The position numbers were made by a program, and so were the translations under genes. A DNA stretch of 64,000 nt from an uncultured Methanomassiliicoccales archaeon (GTDB lineage Archaea; Thermoplasmatota; Thermoplasmata; Methanomassiliicoccales; Methanomethylophilaceae): NCBI GenBank assembly GCA_934702355.1, contig CAKUXX010000007.1, positions 62,001 through 126,000 on the forward strand, read 5' to 3'. How positions within the stretch are numbered: the first letter of the stretch is position 1; every line of letters begins with the position of its first letter. Positions 33,701-42,091 of the stretch are shown here, in pieces. Under the pieces are notes generated by a model that was given only the letters and a program-made list of their open reading frames with translations, was not told the origin of the DNA and searched no databases.

Positions 33701-33899
33701 TGCGGACGTTCTTCGGCTCGCGGTCCCCGCTCATCCTGCCGTAGAGTGCGTATGTTATCCCATCGAAGATCGATGTCTTCCCGGCACCGGTGTCCCCGGT
33801 TATCAGGAACAGTCCCTTTCCTCCGAACCTGTCGAAATCGATGGTGACCTCTCCGGCATAGGGTCCGAATGCGCTCATCACCAATGTGTGCGGCTTCAT
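30774..33899 (-). CDS. sbcC: SbcC/Rad50-type SMC ATPase
   Basis: A 1041-aa DNA-repair ATPase. Walker A is GDTGAGKT (residues 35-42). Long coiled coils run about 180-880 around a zinc hook CPVC (Cys524, Cys527). The C-terminal half has signature LSGGESFLAALSLALGLSD and Walker B LFVDEGFGSLD. It works with the SbcD/Mre11 nuclease on DNA ends and hairpins. The start is Met 33899 (MKPHTLVMSAFGPY), overlapping the sbcD stop by 4 nt; a longer frame from 33968 only adds unrelated residues. By hook position and signature it is SbcC-like rather than classical Rad50. Confidence 0.95.
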   Translation of the reverse strand: MKPHTLVMSAFGPYAGEVTIDFDRFGGKGLFLITGDTGAGKTSIFDGITYALYGRMSGDREPKNVRSHFAAPTVRTFVRLSFTHDGREYTVERSPEYERPKQRGEGFTKEPAQVSFIGSGSMPLTKDKEVNAEIVRILGITYDQWKQIAMLAQGEFRKLLTAKSDERSDTMRTIFSTDNVSRFQETLKEQANGLKKDRQYIENCIIEEMDRVVLPEDSPYKDDMEKINGISYVDELLSIISKQTAIDDGKIGEMRKRKAEADEKRFGLSGSIADAKNLNQQIDRLEAAKQELRSLMCSEEDIEDKREQAAGIRAVVDKLKVCMSRIAELEERISKGTTASEELSRSIASQEVDVETALREEEDLKRKTDVELEKLISEIRELQNALPVFDELEKIREKRITIERTLSLKIASLDKVAREIEVLKKQKTAAESFVSENRNVYDKLSSVKMEHEKLVRDCDELEKNLRTACDVDKAKVELENGRKRLLATMSQLSDLRSRYAEEESKFYRSQAGILATHLEKGCPCPVCGSTEHPCPATAVEGVLSKDELDGLMTECNRMQDKVGKMTAESAQATSKADVMSASLDEYVRGRFGAVGDDIPYRTLMEHGLRESMANRSAVEARFRELEAMASKMRSEESRKAEMEKESEKLDASSSELKSEVSSLREKLSAVKAEEDLKSDGLAFKDRASIIDKIRSLTNRKDAISKEMEFCRMRMEERSRKLASTKSILEHRKAELEADSKRLEQEILSKDEALRAMNMDEDLCKVLLSREKVLPELEAEVKGYDERVASCKRIIDTYQNDIAGREHVDVASLEQQEAELSDLQKELDAKLVEATSSMDRNTAAASKIRALTGKLKEIDSNGGDLVALSDIANGNNPLRQDFESFMQSVYFEKVLRYANMRMTRMTEGRYEMKIRTEVRDKRSKGGLDINIVDRYTGRERPSATLSGGESFLAALSLALGLSDAVQRMNGGVRIDTLFVDEGFGSLDLEALRQAIDVLVQLSDGNNLIGIISHVEALKSEIDRKILVKRAEDSTGSSIQLEY

Positions 33900-35035
33900 T
33901 CCGACTCCTCCATGAGCAGTTCTCCGACCATCTTCCTCTGATGGTCGGTCATCTCCTTCCCGGTGCACTTCCTGAAGAATTCCGTGAAGGTCCCCAGCTC
34001 GTCGATCTCCCCTTCGTACCCGATCTCTTCGACATCTTCGGTCATAGGAGTGGATTCCGGAGTCTCCATTCCGATTATCCTGGGGAACACCTCCCTAAGC
34101 CTTGACATCGCATCCATAGGAGAGTCTGTCAGTTTGACGTACACGTAGTCGTCCTTCCCGGGATCGTCCTTCGCTGCATCGATGATGCCCTGCAGGGGAC
34201 CTTCGAGGACCCTCATATCCGTCAGGGGCTCCAGCGGGACCCTGTGCCTTTTGAACCCGTTCTCATCGATATCGATGATGGTGGCGCCCTTCTCCTGTTT
34301 CCACTCCGAGATGGAGTACTTCAGAGGGGATCCGCAGTAATGGACGCGCGAGGAACCAACATCCTGCGGCTTGTGGATGTGCCCCAATGCGACATAATCG
34401 AACCTGTCGAACAGCGATGCATCCACATTCTCCGTCGCTCCCACGTAGACCTTCTCGGACCCGCTGCACTCGGGCGGGATGCCCGCGGATGTGACGAACT
34501 GGTGTGTCACAAGGATCCTGAACCTCTTCCCGTCGAGGAATTCGGCATTGTCCACCGCCGCCTTCACGGCATCATTATAATCTTTGATATCCCCGCCGAA
34601 GATCCTGCGCGCGTGGATCGGCTTCAAAAACGGAAGCAGATAGATATCGACGGTGAGACCGTCCTTGGACTTGGTGTACCTGCACATCTGCTCCTCCGGC
34701 CTGGAAGCGATGTGTATGCCCCTCATGGCGAAGAAGCTGGAAGCGAAGTTCAGACGGTCCATGGAATCATGGTTCCCGCTGATGATGTACGTCTCGATCT
34801 CATTGTCCGCGAGGTTGTTGAGGAACCTGTCGAACATGTTCACGGACTCGGCGGTGGTGTTGGATCCGTCGTCGAACACATCGCCTGCGATTATCAAGCC
34901 GTCGACTTCGTTGTCGACGGCGGCCTTCACGATCTTGTCGAGGATGTAGGCCTGGTCCTCATCCAGGGATCTCTCCCTCAGCCTCTTCCCGAGATGCAGA
35001 TCGGAGACCTGCATGAATCTCATCTTTCCCATCAT
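33896..35035 (-). CDS. sbcD: SbcD/Mre11-type exonuclease
   Basis: A 379-aa metallophosphoesterase nuclease, partner of SbcC. Metal-binding motifs are QVSDLHLGKRL, AGDVFDDGSN, ISGNHDSMDRL, the VTHQF His and GHIHKPQ. The C-terminal ~100 residues form the SbcC-binding region. Possible starts are GTG 35041 and ATG 35035, 35032 or 35023; AGGTGAT overlapping the upstream stop favours 35032-35035. Co-transcribed with the upstream HTH gene (overlap or contact) and with sbcC (4-nt overlap). Confidence 0.94.
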   Translation of the reverse strand: MMGKMRFMQVSDLHLGKRLRERSLDEDQAYILDKIVKAAVDNEVDGLIIAGDVFDDGSNTTAESVNMFDRFLNNLADNEIETYIISGNHDSMDRLNFASSFFAMRGIHIASRPEEQMCRYTKSKDGLTVDIYLLPFLKPIHARRIFGGDIKDYNDAVKAAVDNAEFLDGKRFRILVTHQFVTSAGIPPECSGSEKVYVGATENVDASLFDRFDYVALGHIHKPQDVGSSRVHYCGSPLKYSISEWKQEKGATIIDIDENGFKRHRVPLEPLTDMRVLEGPLQGIIDAAKDDPGKDDYVYVKLTDSPMDAMSRLREVFPRIIGMETPESTPMTEDVEEIGYEGEIDELGTFTEFFRKCTGKEMTDHQRKMVGELLMEESE

Positions 35036-35037
35036 AA

Positions 35038-35664
35038 TCACCTGAATCTAAGCTCCTGAAGACCGGAGCTGACCTCGCCACCATCCGTTTTGCACACCAC
35101 TTCATACCTGTACCCGGGCCTCGGGATGAGGTCCGACACGACGAAGAACCTCCTTCTGGGTTCCGAAGGATACTCGGCTATCCTGTAAGGGGAACCGTCG
35201 ATGTTCATCCACAGCCTCAGACTGTACTCCCCCTCAGGCCCGTCGTAGATGACCATGCAGCGTCCGGACTGACCGAACGATACCACTCTAACATCCTTCC
35301 CGGACCAAGATAGGGAATGATCTATGACCGTGCGCCTCTCGACGCCCTCGGCGATCTTCCTGACCGATACTATGGATCTATCGAGATCGGGCCTGCCCGC
35401 CTCTTCGGGGCGGCTGCTGCGGACCCTGTTCTCGCGCCTCATGTTGATCAGGAATGCCTGGGCCTCCTCGGCCCCGACATCATCGCGGGTGACGATATCG
35501 AAAAGACGGATCGCGTCCCCGCGGAGGTTCTCGTACTCCCCGTTCTCGTAGCTCTCTATCATACGATAGAGCGTGGGGCGAGAGACGCCGAGTGCGTCGG
35601 CGGTGTCGGAGATCGAAAGCTTCCTTTTGATCGCCTCGTTGGTTGAAGATGGTGTGCTCTCCAT
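35038..35664 (-). CDS. HTH protein heading the sbcDC operon
   Basis: A 208-aa protein with an N-terminal helix-turn-helix (LSISDTADALGVSRPTLYRMI, residues ~16-36), a charged helical middle, and a C-terminal beta-sandwich-like part (about 115-208, with YSLRLWMNIDG and YRYEVVCKTDG). It may be a regulator of its own operon. Two strong palindromes lie just upstream (35704-35750), and a TATA-like cttaaata at about 35682-35689 predicts a leaderless start. The C-terminal domain resembles a carbohydrate- or ligand-binding fold but was not identified. Confidence 0.75.
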   Translation of the reverse strand: MESTPSSTNEAIKRKLSISDTADALGVSRPTLYRMIESYENGEYENLRGDAIRLFDIVTRDDVGAEEAQAFLINMRRENRVRSSRPEEAGRPDLDRSIVSVRKIAEGVERRTVIDHSLSWSGKDVRVVSFGQSGRCMVIYDGPEGEYSLRLWMNIDGSPYRIAEYPSEPRRRFFVVSDLIPRPGYRYEVVCKTDGGEVSSGLQELRFR

Positions 35665-36018
35665 GCTGACGGGATTATGGTCTAAGTATTTAAGACTGAT
35701 TGATGTGTAAAATTACACATTTTGTAAAATCGTGTAAAGTGATTTTACACATGATTTCCGACCGCTTCCGCCGCCTTTCGCCCTATTATAATAATAATAT
35801 ATTACTATAATAAGGGCCGAACACGGAGATCATTTCGTCTTTCCGCTAATCTGTAAAATCACAAATTTTCAAAATAGTGTTTTGACAGGTTTTGTGGTCT
35901 AAGAAATATAGTTCCCATAATCGCCGAAATGCACTGAAAACACCATCATCCGCCGATCGGATCGATGATATTCCCGTCCTTCCACCGGTACCATTATAGC
36001 TGCTATACGAATCTATGA
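35665..36018. other. AT-rich divergent regulatory region, HTH-sbcDC versus helicase
   Basis: 354 bases without a gene. It holds the two TGTGTAA-type palindromes (35704-35750), a long near-palindromic AT run with arms CCTATTATA/TATAATAAGG (about 35782-35815), another gtaaaatcacaaattttc stretch near 35862, and TATA-like tatagctgctatac before the helicase GTG. Confidence 0.7.
35704..35750. promoter_or_regulatory. Paired palindromic operators before HTH-sbcD-sbcC
   Basis: Site 1 is TGTGTAA-AA-TTACACA (35704-35719), a perfect 7-bp inverted repeat. Site 2 is GTGTAAA-5 nt-TTTACAC (35732-35750). They lie 15-60 bp upstream of the TATA-like sequence of the HTH gene, so an HTH dimer, perhaps the gene's own product, is the likely binder. 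Confidence 0.65.
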
Positions 36019-38997
36019 GTGTCTGATCACAGGACTTACGATCAGACGGATGCACGTTTTGACCGACATCTTTCCGATGTTCGATCACTCCTATCACAGG
36101 GAACGGAACTAACCGCATCCGTACTGTCCGTATCCGGGGATCCGGGGCTGCAGAGAATGATCGAGGATTACTTCATCAAGGGGTTGGAGAGAGGCTACAT
36201 CGACGAGAGCGTCATCGCATCAGAGGAGTACAGACCGCGTCTGATCACAAACAGCACGGAAAGGAAGGAGAAGGTCATCACATCCATCAAACAGGAGATG
36301 GAGACCTGTGACGAGTTCATGTTCTCCGTCGCCTTCGTCAACTCCGGCGGAGTGAACGCACTGGCCCAGGAGTTCAGGAATCTCGACCGCAGAGGCGTCA
36401 AGGGGAGGATCATAGCATCCCAATACCAGAACTTCACTGAACCTGCAGCACTTAGATCCCTTCTGAAGAATGGCAACGTGGACATCCGTATAATCACGGA
36501 GGACGTCTCCAACATGCACTCGAAGTGCTACATCTTCAGACACGGGGATGTGTACGACGTCATCATCGGCAGCAGCAACCTCACAAACAGTGCGCTGTGC
36601 GAGAACATCGAATGGAACCTGAAGATCAACTCCAAGGAATCCGGAGAGATTATCAAGGACATCCTCGCGGAATTCGACCGCAACTTCTCCCTTGCGACGA
36701 TCGTCGATTCGAAATGGATAGACGAATACTCCAAGATCTACGACGACCAGAAGCTCTTCAGAAGACAACTGAATGCGAAGATGGTCCCTTCGTTGGGGAA
36801 CAGCGGAAGGCCCCAGCCCAACAGGATGCAGAAGGAGGCCCTGGAATCCATCGAGAGGATAAGGTCAAAAGGCGGGGACAGGGCACTGGTCATCTCCGCC
36901 ACAGGTTCTGGAAAGACCTATCTCTCCGCTTTCGACGCCAGGAAGACCGGGATGAAGTTCCTGTACATCGTCCACAGGCTCCCCATCCTGAGGAAGAGCA
37001 TGGAGAGCTTCGCGAAGGTCATGGAGGGGACAGAGACGATCGAGCAGTATGACTCTTCGATCAACAACCTCGGAGCCGACTGTACATTCGCCACCATCCA
37101 GACGCTTTCCAAGCCCGATGTACTGCGCAGGATCGCCCCGAACACCTTCGAGTACATCCTCATCGACGAGGTCCACCACGCGGGTGCCGAGACCTATCAG
37201 AGGGTGATCAACCACTTCAAGCCAAAGTTCCTGCTCGGAATGACCGCCACACCCGATAGGACGGACGAATATGACATCTACAGACTGTTCAACTACAACG
37301 TTGCCTACGATATCAGACTCAAGGAGGCGATGGAGTACAAGCTCATCTGCCCGTTCCATTACTTCGGGATATCGGACCTGTCCTTCGACGGGGAATACGA
37401 CGAGAACTACGAGCACTTCCTGGACGCCCATGTCGATCAGAGGGTCGAACATGTGATCTCCAACGCGGAGTACTTCGGATACTGCGGGAACAGGGTGAAG
37501 GGTGTCGTGTTCTGCAGGGACCTGGAAGATGCCGAACTCTATTCGAAAAAGTTCAACGCAAAGGGATACCACACCGTTTGGGTCTCGGGTGAGATGGACA
37601 AGGAGTACGTCGATACGTGCATCCAGCGTCTCGAGGCCGATGACGGACCCCACACCCTAGATTACATCTTCACCGCGGACCTGTTCAACGAAGGTGTCGA
37701 CATCCCCTCGATAAACCAGGTAATAATGCTCAGGCCCACCAAATCGCCCATCGTGTTCATACAGCAGCTCGGAAGGGGGTTGAGGCACCATGTCGACAAG
37801 GAGTACGTCGTGGTCCTGGACTTCATCGGCAACTACGAGAACAACTACAACATCCCGATGGCCCTGTCGGACGACCGTTCATACAACAAGTCGGAGACCA
37901 GGAGGGCCGTGTCCACCGGGGATTCCATCATCCCAGGGAACTCCACGATAAGCTTCGACGAGATCTCGAGAAAGAAGATATTCGAATCCATCGACCGTTC
38001 GAACTTCACAGAGACCAAGATCATCAAGGAATCGTACAAGAACCTCAGGATGAAGCTGGGCCACATCCCGAGACTCACCGATTTCAGGAAGTACGGAACA
38101 TATGATGCGACGAACATCCTCGACAAATACGATTCGTATCACAAGTTCCTCCAGACTGTGAGGGACGACGATTACCATGTCGTTCTGGATAAGACATCTG
38201 AGTTGTACCTCAAACAGATCACAAGGTTCTCCGCCAAGGGCATGAGGAAGGACGAGTTCGTGGCCCTGAAGCTCCTCCTTGACGGAACCGGGGACCTTGC
38301 CCGGGATCTGGTCGAGAACGGAGTGGATCTGAAGCACAGCAATGTCCTGAAGGTGCTGAACGGGGAGTTCTATGTCAACGACATCAGATTGATCGAGGAG
38401 GTCGACGGCAGATACGTCATCTCCAAGACATTCGGAAAGATGTTGGAAGATCCAGGGTTCAGGGATCATATCGTCCAGCTGGCCGAGCTTTCCGAGGACA
38501 ACTGGAGGAACGATTACATCGACCATTACAAGGAGACCGATCTGACGCTGAACATGAGGTACACGTATGAGGATGTCTGCAGACTACTCAACTGGGAGAA
38601 GAACATCACCGCCCAGAACCTCGGGGGATATTTCTTCCAAAGGGATTCGAACACATTCCCGGTGTTCATCAACTACGTGAAAGGCGACGATGTTGTTGAA
38701 TCGCAGAGGTATGAAGACCGTTTCTTCAACCGCGGTACGCTCATCGCCATATCCAAATCCAGGGAAAGCAGCAGAAGCCTCTGGATGCAGACCATTCATG
38801 ACGAGCATATCAACGGTGTGCAGATTCACCTGTTCATCAGAAAGAACAAGGATGACAAGGGTTCCAAGGAGTTCTACTACCTCGGTCGGATGCACTTCTC
38901 GAAATTCCTGGATGACAATAAACCGGTCACGATCGAGTACAAACTGGAGAACGAGGTCAGATCGGACCTGTACGAGTACTTCATGACGCAGATGTGA
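36019..38997 (+). CDS. PLD-nuclease/SF2-helicase/DUF3427 protein
   Basis: A 992-aa multidomain protein. Residues ~60-225 form a phospholipase-D-type nuclease domain with one HKD motif (MHSKCYIF ... IGSSNLTNSAL). About 260-620 form an SF2 helicase: Walker A SATGSGKT, DEAH variant IDEVHHAG, TATPDRTDE, and motif VI QQLGRGLRH. About 640-992 are the C-terminal DUF3427 region. Proteins of this layout resemble restriction or defence enzymes. The start is GTG 36019, with a TATA-like ttatag near 35996; ATG 36157 is an alternative. Divergent from HTH-sbcDC. No methylase partner is seen. Confidence 0.9.
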   Translation: MSDHRTYDQTDARFDRHLSDVRSLLSQGTELTASVLSVSGDPGLQRMIEDYFIKGLERGYIDESVIASEEYRPRLITNSTERKEKVITSIKQEMETCDEFMFSVAFVNSGGVNALAQEFRNLDRRGVKGRIIASQYQNFTEPAALRSLLKNGNVDIRIITEDVSNMHSKCYIFRHGDVYDVIIGSSNLTNSALCENIEWNLKINSKESGEIIKDILAEFDRNFSLATIVDSKWIDEYSKIYDDQKLFRRQLNAKMVPSLGNSGRPQPNRMQKEALESIERIRSKGGDRALVISATGSGKTYLSAFDARKTGMKFLYIVHRLPILRKSMESFAKVMEGTETIEQYDSSINNLGADCTFATIQTLSKPDVLRRIAPNTFEYILIDEVHHAGAETYQRVINHFKPKFLLGMTATPDRTDEYDIYRLFNYNVAYDIRLKEAMEYKLICPFHYFGISDLSFDGEYDENYEHFLDAHVDQRVEHVISNAEYFGYCGNRVKGVVFCRDLEDAELYSKKFNAKGYHTVWVSGEMDKEYVDTCIQRLEADDGPHTLDYIFTADLFNEGVDIPSINQVIMLRPTKSPIVFIQQLGRGLRHHVDKEYVVVLDFIGNYENNYNIPMALSDDRSYNKSETRRAVSTGDSIIPGNSTISFDEISRKKIFESIDRSNFTETKIIKESYKNLRMKLGHIPRLTDFRKYGTYDATNILDKYDSYHKFLQTVRDDDYHVVLDKTSELYLKQITRFSAKGMRKDEFVALKLLLDGTGDLARDLVENGVDLKHSNVLKVLNGEFYVNDIRLIEEVDGRYVISKTFGKMLEDPGFRDHIVQLAELSEDNWRNDYIDHYKETDLTLNMRYTYEDVCRLLNWEKNITAQNLGGYFFQRDSNTFPVFINYVKGDDVVESQRYEDRFFNRGTLIAISKSRESSRSLWMQTIHDEHINGVQIHLFIRKNKDDKGSKEFYYLGRMHFSKFLDDNKPVTIEYKLENEVRSDLYEYFMTQM

Positions 38998-39001
38998 GTC
39001 G

Positions 39002-39853
39002 TCAGGAGATCATCATGCTCAGCACGGACATGAACAGATAACCCATCACGGCAGGCTCTGAATCGACGACACCGATCTCCTGGGCGAGCAGTCTCCTGTG
39101 ACGGTCCATCTTCGAGTCCAGGGCCTCCCTGACATCCATTCCGGAATTGGAGACGATGTCCGTTGTACCGGCAGTCAGTTCGATGTACCCTCTGTTCCGC
39201 TCAGAGATGTCGGAAGTCTCGATCCATCTGCGGACACGCTCAGCCTTCTCGTGATCTGTGAACCTGAAAAGCCACTGCTTGTCGAAACGGATCTTGCATG
39301 CCGACAGCGTCTTCCCGTCATGCTTCAGGTCCTGCATCTTCGCATTCTGCGTGGAACCGTAGGATGCCGGAAAATCAGGTTCGATCAGCAGATACTCCTC
39401 CTTCGACCTGTCGAGCGCCATGCGGTTCTCTCTGCTGTAAGGCACCCTGTCGGTGACGATGATGCGTCCGTAGCCCCTCAGCTCCGAATAGATGTACGCC
39501 TCATTCTCAAGATCGCATCCGAATGGTATCATCCCATTGGGATTGCCCTCCATATCCGTGAGGACCACTATGTTGAAACGCGGTCTCACATCGGTACGGG
39601 GTCTTTCGCAGAATCCGGGAACATCCCCGAACGGGCCCATGTACTCCATGGCGAGGCCGCGTTCGCATCCCATCATCTTCGAGAACGATGCGATCGCCTT
39701 GCGATCCTTTCCGACCGCCTCCAATACCATGACGGGATCTTCTACTCCCATCTTGCTCACAGGAACATCAGATCCCGCTCTGGCCGCGGCCATCTTCAGG
39801 AGCCCGTCCGACACCTCGGGAAAGCATTCCCTGACAACGTCATTCACATCCAT
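39002..39853 (-). CDS. Unknown protein, second gene after the secreted repeat protein
   Basis: 283 aa, family not recognised. A helical N-terminus (about 1-70) is followed by a mixed alpha/beta middle (RFNIVVLTDMEGNPNGMIPFG; IYSELRGYGRIIVTDRVPYS) and a hydrophobic C-terminal end (AVMGYLFMSVLSMMIS) that could be a short tail anchor. The start is Met 39853 after GGAGTGAT; a longer upstream frame only reads through the preceding gene. It lies 4 nt downstream of the gene at 39858 and is probably co-translated with it. Function unknown. Confidence 0.7.
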   Translation of the reverse strand: MDVNDVVRECFPEVSDGLLKMAAARAGSDVPVSKMGVEDPVMVLEAVGKDRKAIASFSKMMGCERGLAMEYMGPFGDVPGFCERPRTDVRPRFNIVVLTDMEGNPNGMIPFGCDLENEAYIYSELRGYGRIIVTDRVPYSRENRMALDRSKEEYLLIEPDFPASYGSTQNAKMQDLKHDGKTLSACKIRFDKQWLFRFTDHEKAERVRRWIETSDISERNRGYIELTAGTTDIVSNSGMDVREALDSKMDRHRRLLAQEIGVVDSEPAVMGYLFMSVLSMMIS

Positions 39854-39857
39854 ATGA

Positions 39858-41660
39858 TCACTCCAGCGGGATCTCCACCAGCACCGATACCCTACTGGCG
39901 ACCTGGGAAGGCTTCTTTCCGATCTCGTATCCTTCCATCGAGGTCTCGCAGTAGTGGTACTTGATGCCGTACTCCGAGTAGTAAACGCCTTTGACCCCGT
40001 CGGTCTCGAGACCGGCGGCAACATGGTCGGGGAACAGCAGGAGCGCGGTCCTGTATCCGAGCGAGGACATCAATGCACAATAAAGGATAGACGTGTCCTC
40101 GGAATCCCCTGTCATGGCGAACAGGGTCTCCACGGGATACTTCCAGATGTGCTCCCCGCCTGCTTCCTCTTCCAAATCGACATGTCCCATGGCCTGAACG
40201 AAGGACAGGATGAACCTTGCTGTATAGGGAGCGTCGAATCCTTCCTGGTCGGCGATGGCCTTCAAGTCGGAAGCTACCTTGACAACAGTCGGATCACTGC
40301 GCGTGACGAACGAAGCATCCGATTCAGGATCGATGTGATGTCTCTCCGAATCGTCCTTGGCGTTGACGTATCTGACGTAGTCCTCATAGGGGATCTTCGC
40401 GGTGTACGTGTACTCCTTGTCGTCGAATGCCCACTCGAACACCCTGTCCACTGTTCCTGCGACGAACACTGTAAGGCACCAATGACCTTCCTTGCCTTCC
40501 GAAGTGGTGCCTGCGACCTCGATCCTGTATGTTCCGGCATCGTTGACGGTGAATCCGGGCTTGGAACCCGATGCGGTATCGAGAAGGTCCGGGTACAGGG
40601 CGCATGTCATCGACCATTCTCCATCCGTGAGGACGAATCCCGTATCCGGATTGAATGTGGATCCGGACTGCACCTTCAGATCGTATCCGGATGTTGTGAG
40701 CGCATAGTATGATGCATCCGATATGCCGACCTCGACGTCGCATTCCAGCGAACCCGAGATCCTCTTTCCGGAGGAATCGAACCATCCTCCGAACAGCACG
40801 CCTTCGGAGACCTCCGCGGACAGATGGGCCATCAAACCCGGCCTGTCCGATCCGGACACGGATGCCATGATCCCCTTGCCGCCGAATGCTGTTATCTTCA
40901 CGGATTCGATGATTTCCACTTCGGAGCTCTCCATAAATGTCAGCTCGGACCTGTATCCCTTGCCGTCCAGCACGACCTTGTACGGGACGCCGTCATCGGC
41001 CCCGCTCCATACGGTGGCCTTTCCGTCCCCGCATGCGAAGGTCAGGACCATGCATCTCATGAGACCGTTGACAGTGTCTATGCTCTCGTAACCGGCGAAC
41101 TCCCTGTCGGACATCCTGGAATCCATCCAGAACGACTCTGTTCCGGAGGATGTCCTGTCCTCGATGACCTTGTTGAACCTGTAGACCTGTATGGACAGGT
41201 CGGATTCCTGCGCGGTGTAGTATGCGAGGCGGTACGGGTTGTAGTACATCATCGAGAACGACTGTGTTCCTGAGAACTTCATCGTGCGGACGCCGTCGTC
41301 GCGGTATCCGACCACATCGTAGGTGTAGCAGACCCTGCTGCCGTCCTGGTCCCATCCGGCATAGAGGGTGAGGTCCCTGCAGTCCGTGGACCTGACCGAT
41401 CTCACAAGATGCTCGAGATCGGGATCGCTGTACCATCCAGTGAAGACGGCCCCGTCCCTTGTGGCGGGAAGGAGGTCGAAGGAATCCCCGCGGACGTACT
41501 CCGACGGATTCGACTCGTCGTTGAAACCTCCGTTCAGCTCGTAATCTATGGAGAACGGACCTTCGTCCTCATAGGCGCCGGCTTCGGTGAGCGCAACAGC
41601 GAATACGCAGCCCATGACTGCGATTATCGCGGCTGCCAACAGGGGATCCTTGAACCTCAT
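39858..41660 (-). CDS. Secreted repeat protein with a transglutaminase-like domain
   Basis: 600 aa. An N-terminal signal/anchor helix (LLAAAIIAVMGCVFAVAL) is followed by an InlB/Flg_new-type beta repeat (IDYELNGGFN ... FTGWYSDPDLEH ... TLYAGW, about 35-105), further beta-rich modules, and a C-terminal transglutaminase-like domain (about 440-600). In that domain the usual GDCEDTSIL motif reads GDSEDTSIL, so the catalytic Cys is Ser; the His in PDHVAAG is kept. Start 41660 is chosen because the signal helix follows directly and a TATA-like catatat lies at about 41690; an in-frame start at 41729 also exists. Likely a cell-surface binding protein. Confidence 0.8.
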   Translation of the reverse strand: MRFKDPLLAAAIIAVMGCVFAVALTEAGAYEDEGPFSIDYELNGGFNDESNPSEYVRGDSFDLLPATRDGAVFTGWYSDPDLEHLVRSVRSTDCRDLTLYAGWDQDGSRVCYTYDVVGYRDDGVRTMKFSGTQSFSMMYYNPYRLAYYTAQESDLSIQVYRFNKVIEDRTSSGTESFWMDSRMSDREFAGYESIDTVNGLMRCMVLTFACGDGKATVWSGADDGVPYKVVLDGKGYRSELTFMESSEVEIIESVKITAFGGKGIMASVSGSDRPGLMAHLSAEVSEGVLFGGWFDSSGKRISGSLECDVEVGISDASYYALTTSGYDLKVQSGSTFNPDTGFVLTDGEWSMTCALYPDLLDTASGSKPGFTVNDAGTYRIEVAGTTSEGKEGHWCLTVFVAGTVDRVFEWAFDDKEYTYTAKIPYEDYVRYVNAKDDSERHHIDPESDASFVTRSDPTVVKVASDLKAIADQEGFDAPYTARFILSFVQAMGHVDLEEEAGGEHIWKYPVETLFAMTGDSEDTSILYCALMSSLGYRTALLLFPDHVAAGLETDGVKGVYYSEYGIKYHYCETSMEGYEIGKKPSQVASRVSVLVEIPLE

Positions 41661-41847
41661 CTTATCGGCGGATGACGGATGTGCGGATATATGAACTGCT
41701 CCGAGGAAAGGAGCCGTGTTACGGGACATCTATCAGAATACGGCAGTGATGATGATTTTACATGACTGCTGTTCATCGGACGCAGATGATGTCTGAATCC
41801 ATTCGGTGTATCAGATAGTGTTCGCGCCTGCTGTAATCTGAAAATTC

Positions 41848-41898
41848 TTCAGGTTATGTTCTGATGGTTTTTAAATGAGTTTGAAAAGTTCAGGTTAT
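41848..41898 (+). promoter_or_regulatory. Promoter-like region with repeated TTCAGGTTAT
   Basis: TTCAGGTTAT occurs at 41848-41857 and again at 41889-41898, flanking a TATA-like tttttaaat at about 41867-41875. A related inverted copy (ATACCTGAA) lies at 41986-41994. Candidate regulator sites around a promoter directed towards the MFS gene. Confidence 0.45.
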
Positions 41899-41995
41899 AA
41901 CCGTGACTTTTCTTTTTCAAGATCGTGCCAATGTCCCGGGATCGAGTGTATTGACCGCGGAAGAAGCAGACATCTGAATTGAATAATACCTGAAA

Positions 41996-42064
41996 CGGCC
42001 CCTGCGCATTCATGATGTGATTCCCCAACACGCAGGGGGCCGCTTCGGGGCATGATGCCCTTAT
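41996..42064 (+). ncRNA. Candidate structured RNA / leader with two hairpins
   Basis: Hairpin 1 pairs CGGCCCCTGCG (41996-42006) with CGCAGGGGGCCG (42031-42042) across a 24-nt loop, with one bulged base. Hairpin 2 is GGGC-ATGAT-GCCC (42048-42060), followed by ttattta. The second looks like a terminator. Together they could end an RNA begun near 41900, or form a leader element of the MFS gene. No known RNA family was recognised. Confidence 0.4.
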
Positions 42065-42091
42065 TTATTGGTGCCCGTCCTTCACCATCTG

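Larger units (their letters stand above)
41661..42091. other. Intergenic region with repeats and tandem hairpins
   Basis: 431 bases between divergent genes. It holds TTCAGGTTAT direct repeats around a TATA-like tttttaaat (about 41867-41875), a large hairpin (41996-42042) and a terminator-like hairpin (42048-42060) whose T-rich tail also forms the TATA box of the MFS gene. A short RNA transcribed from ~41900 to ~42065 is plausible; no convincing protein gene was seen. Confidence 0.6.
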
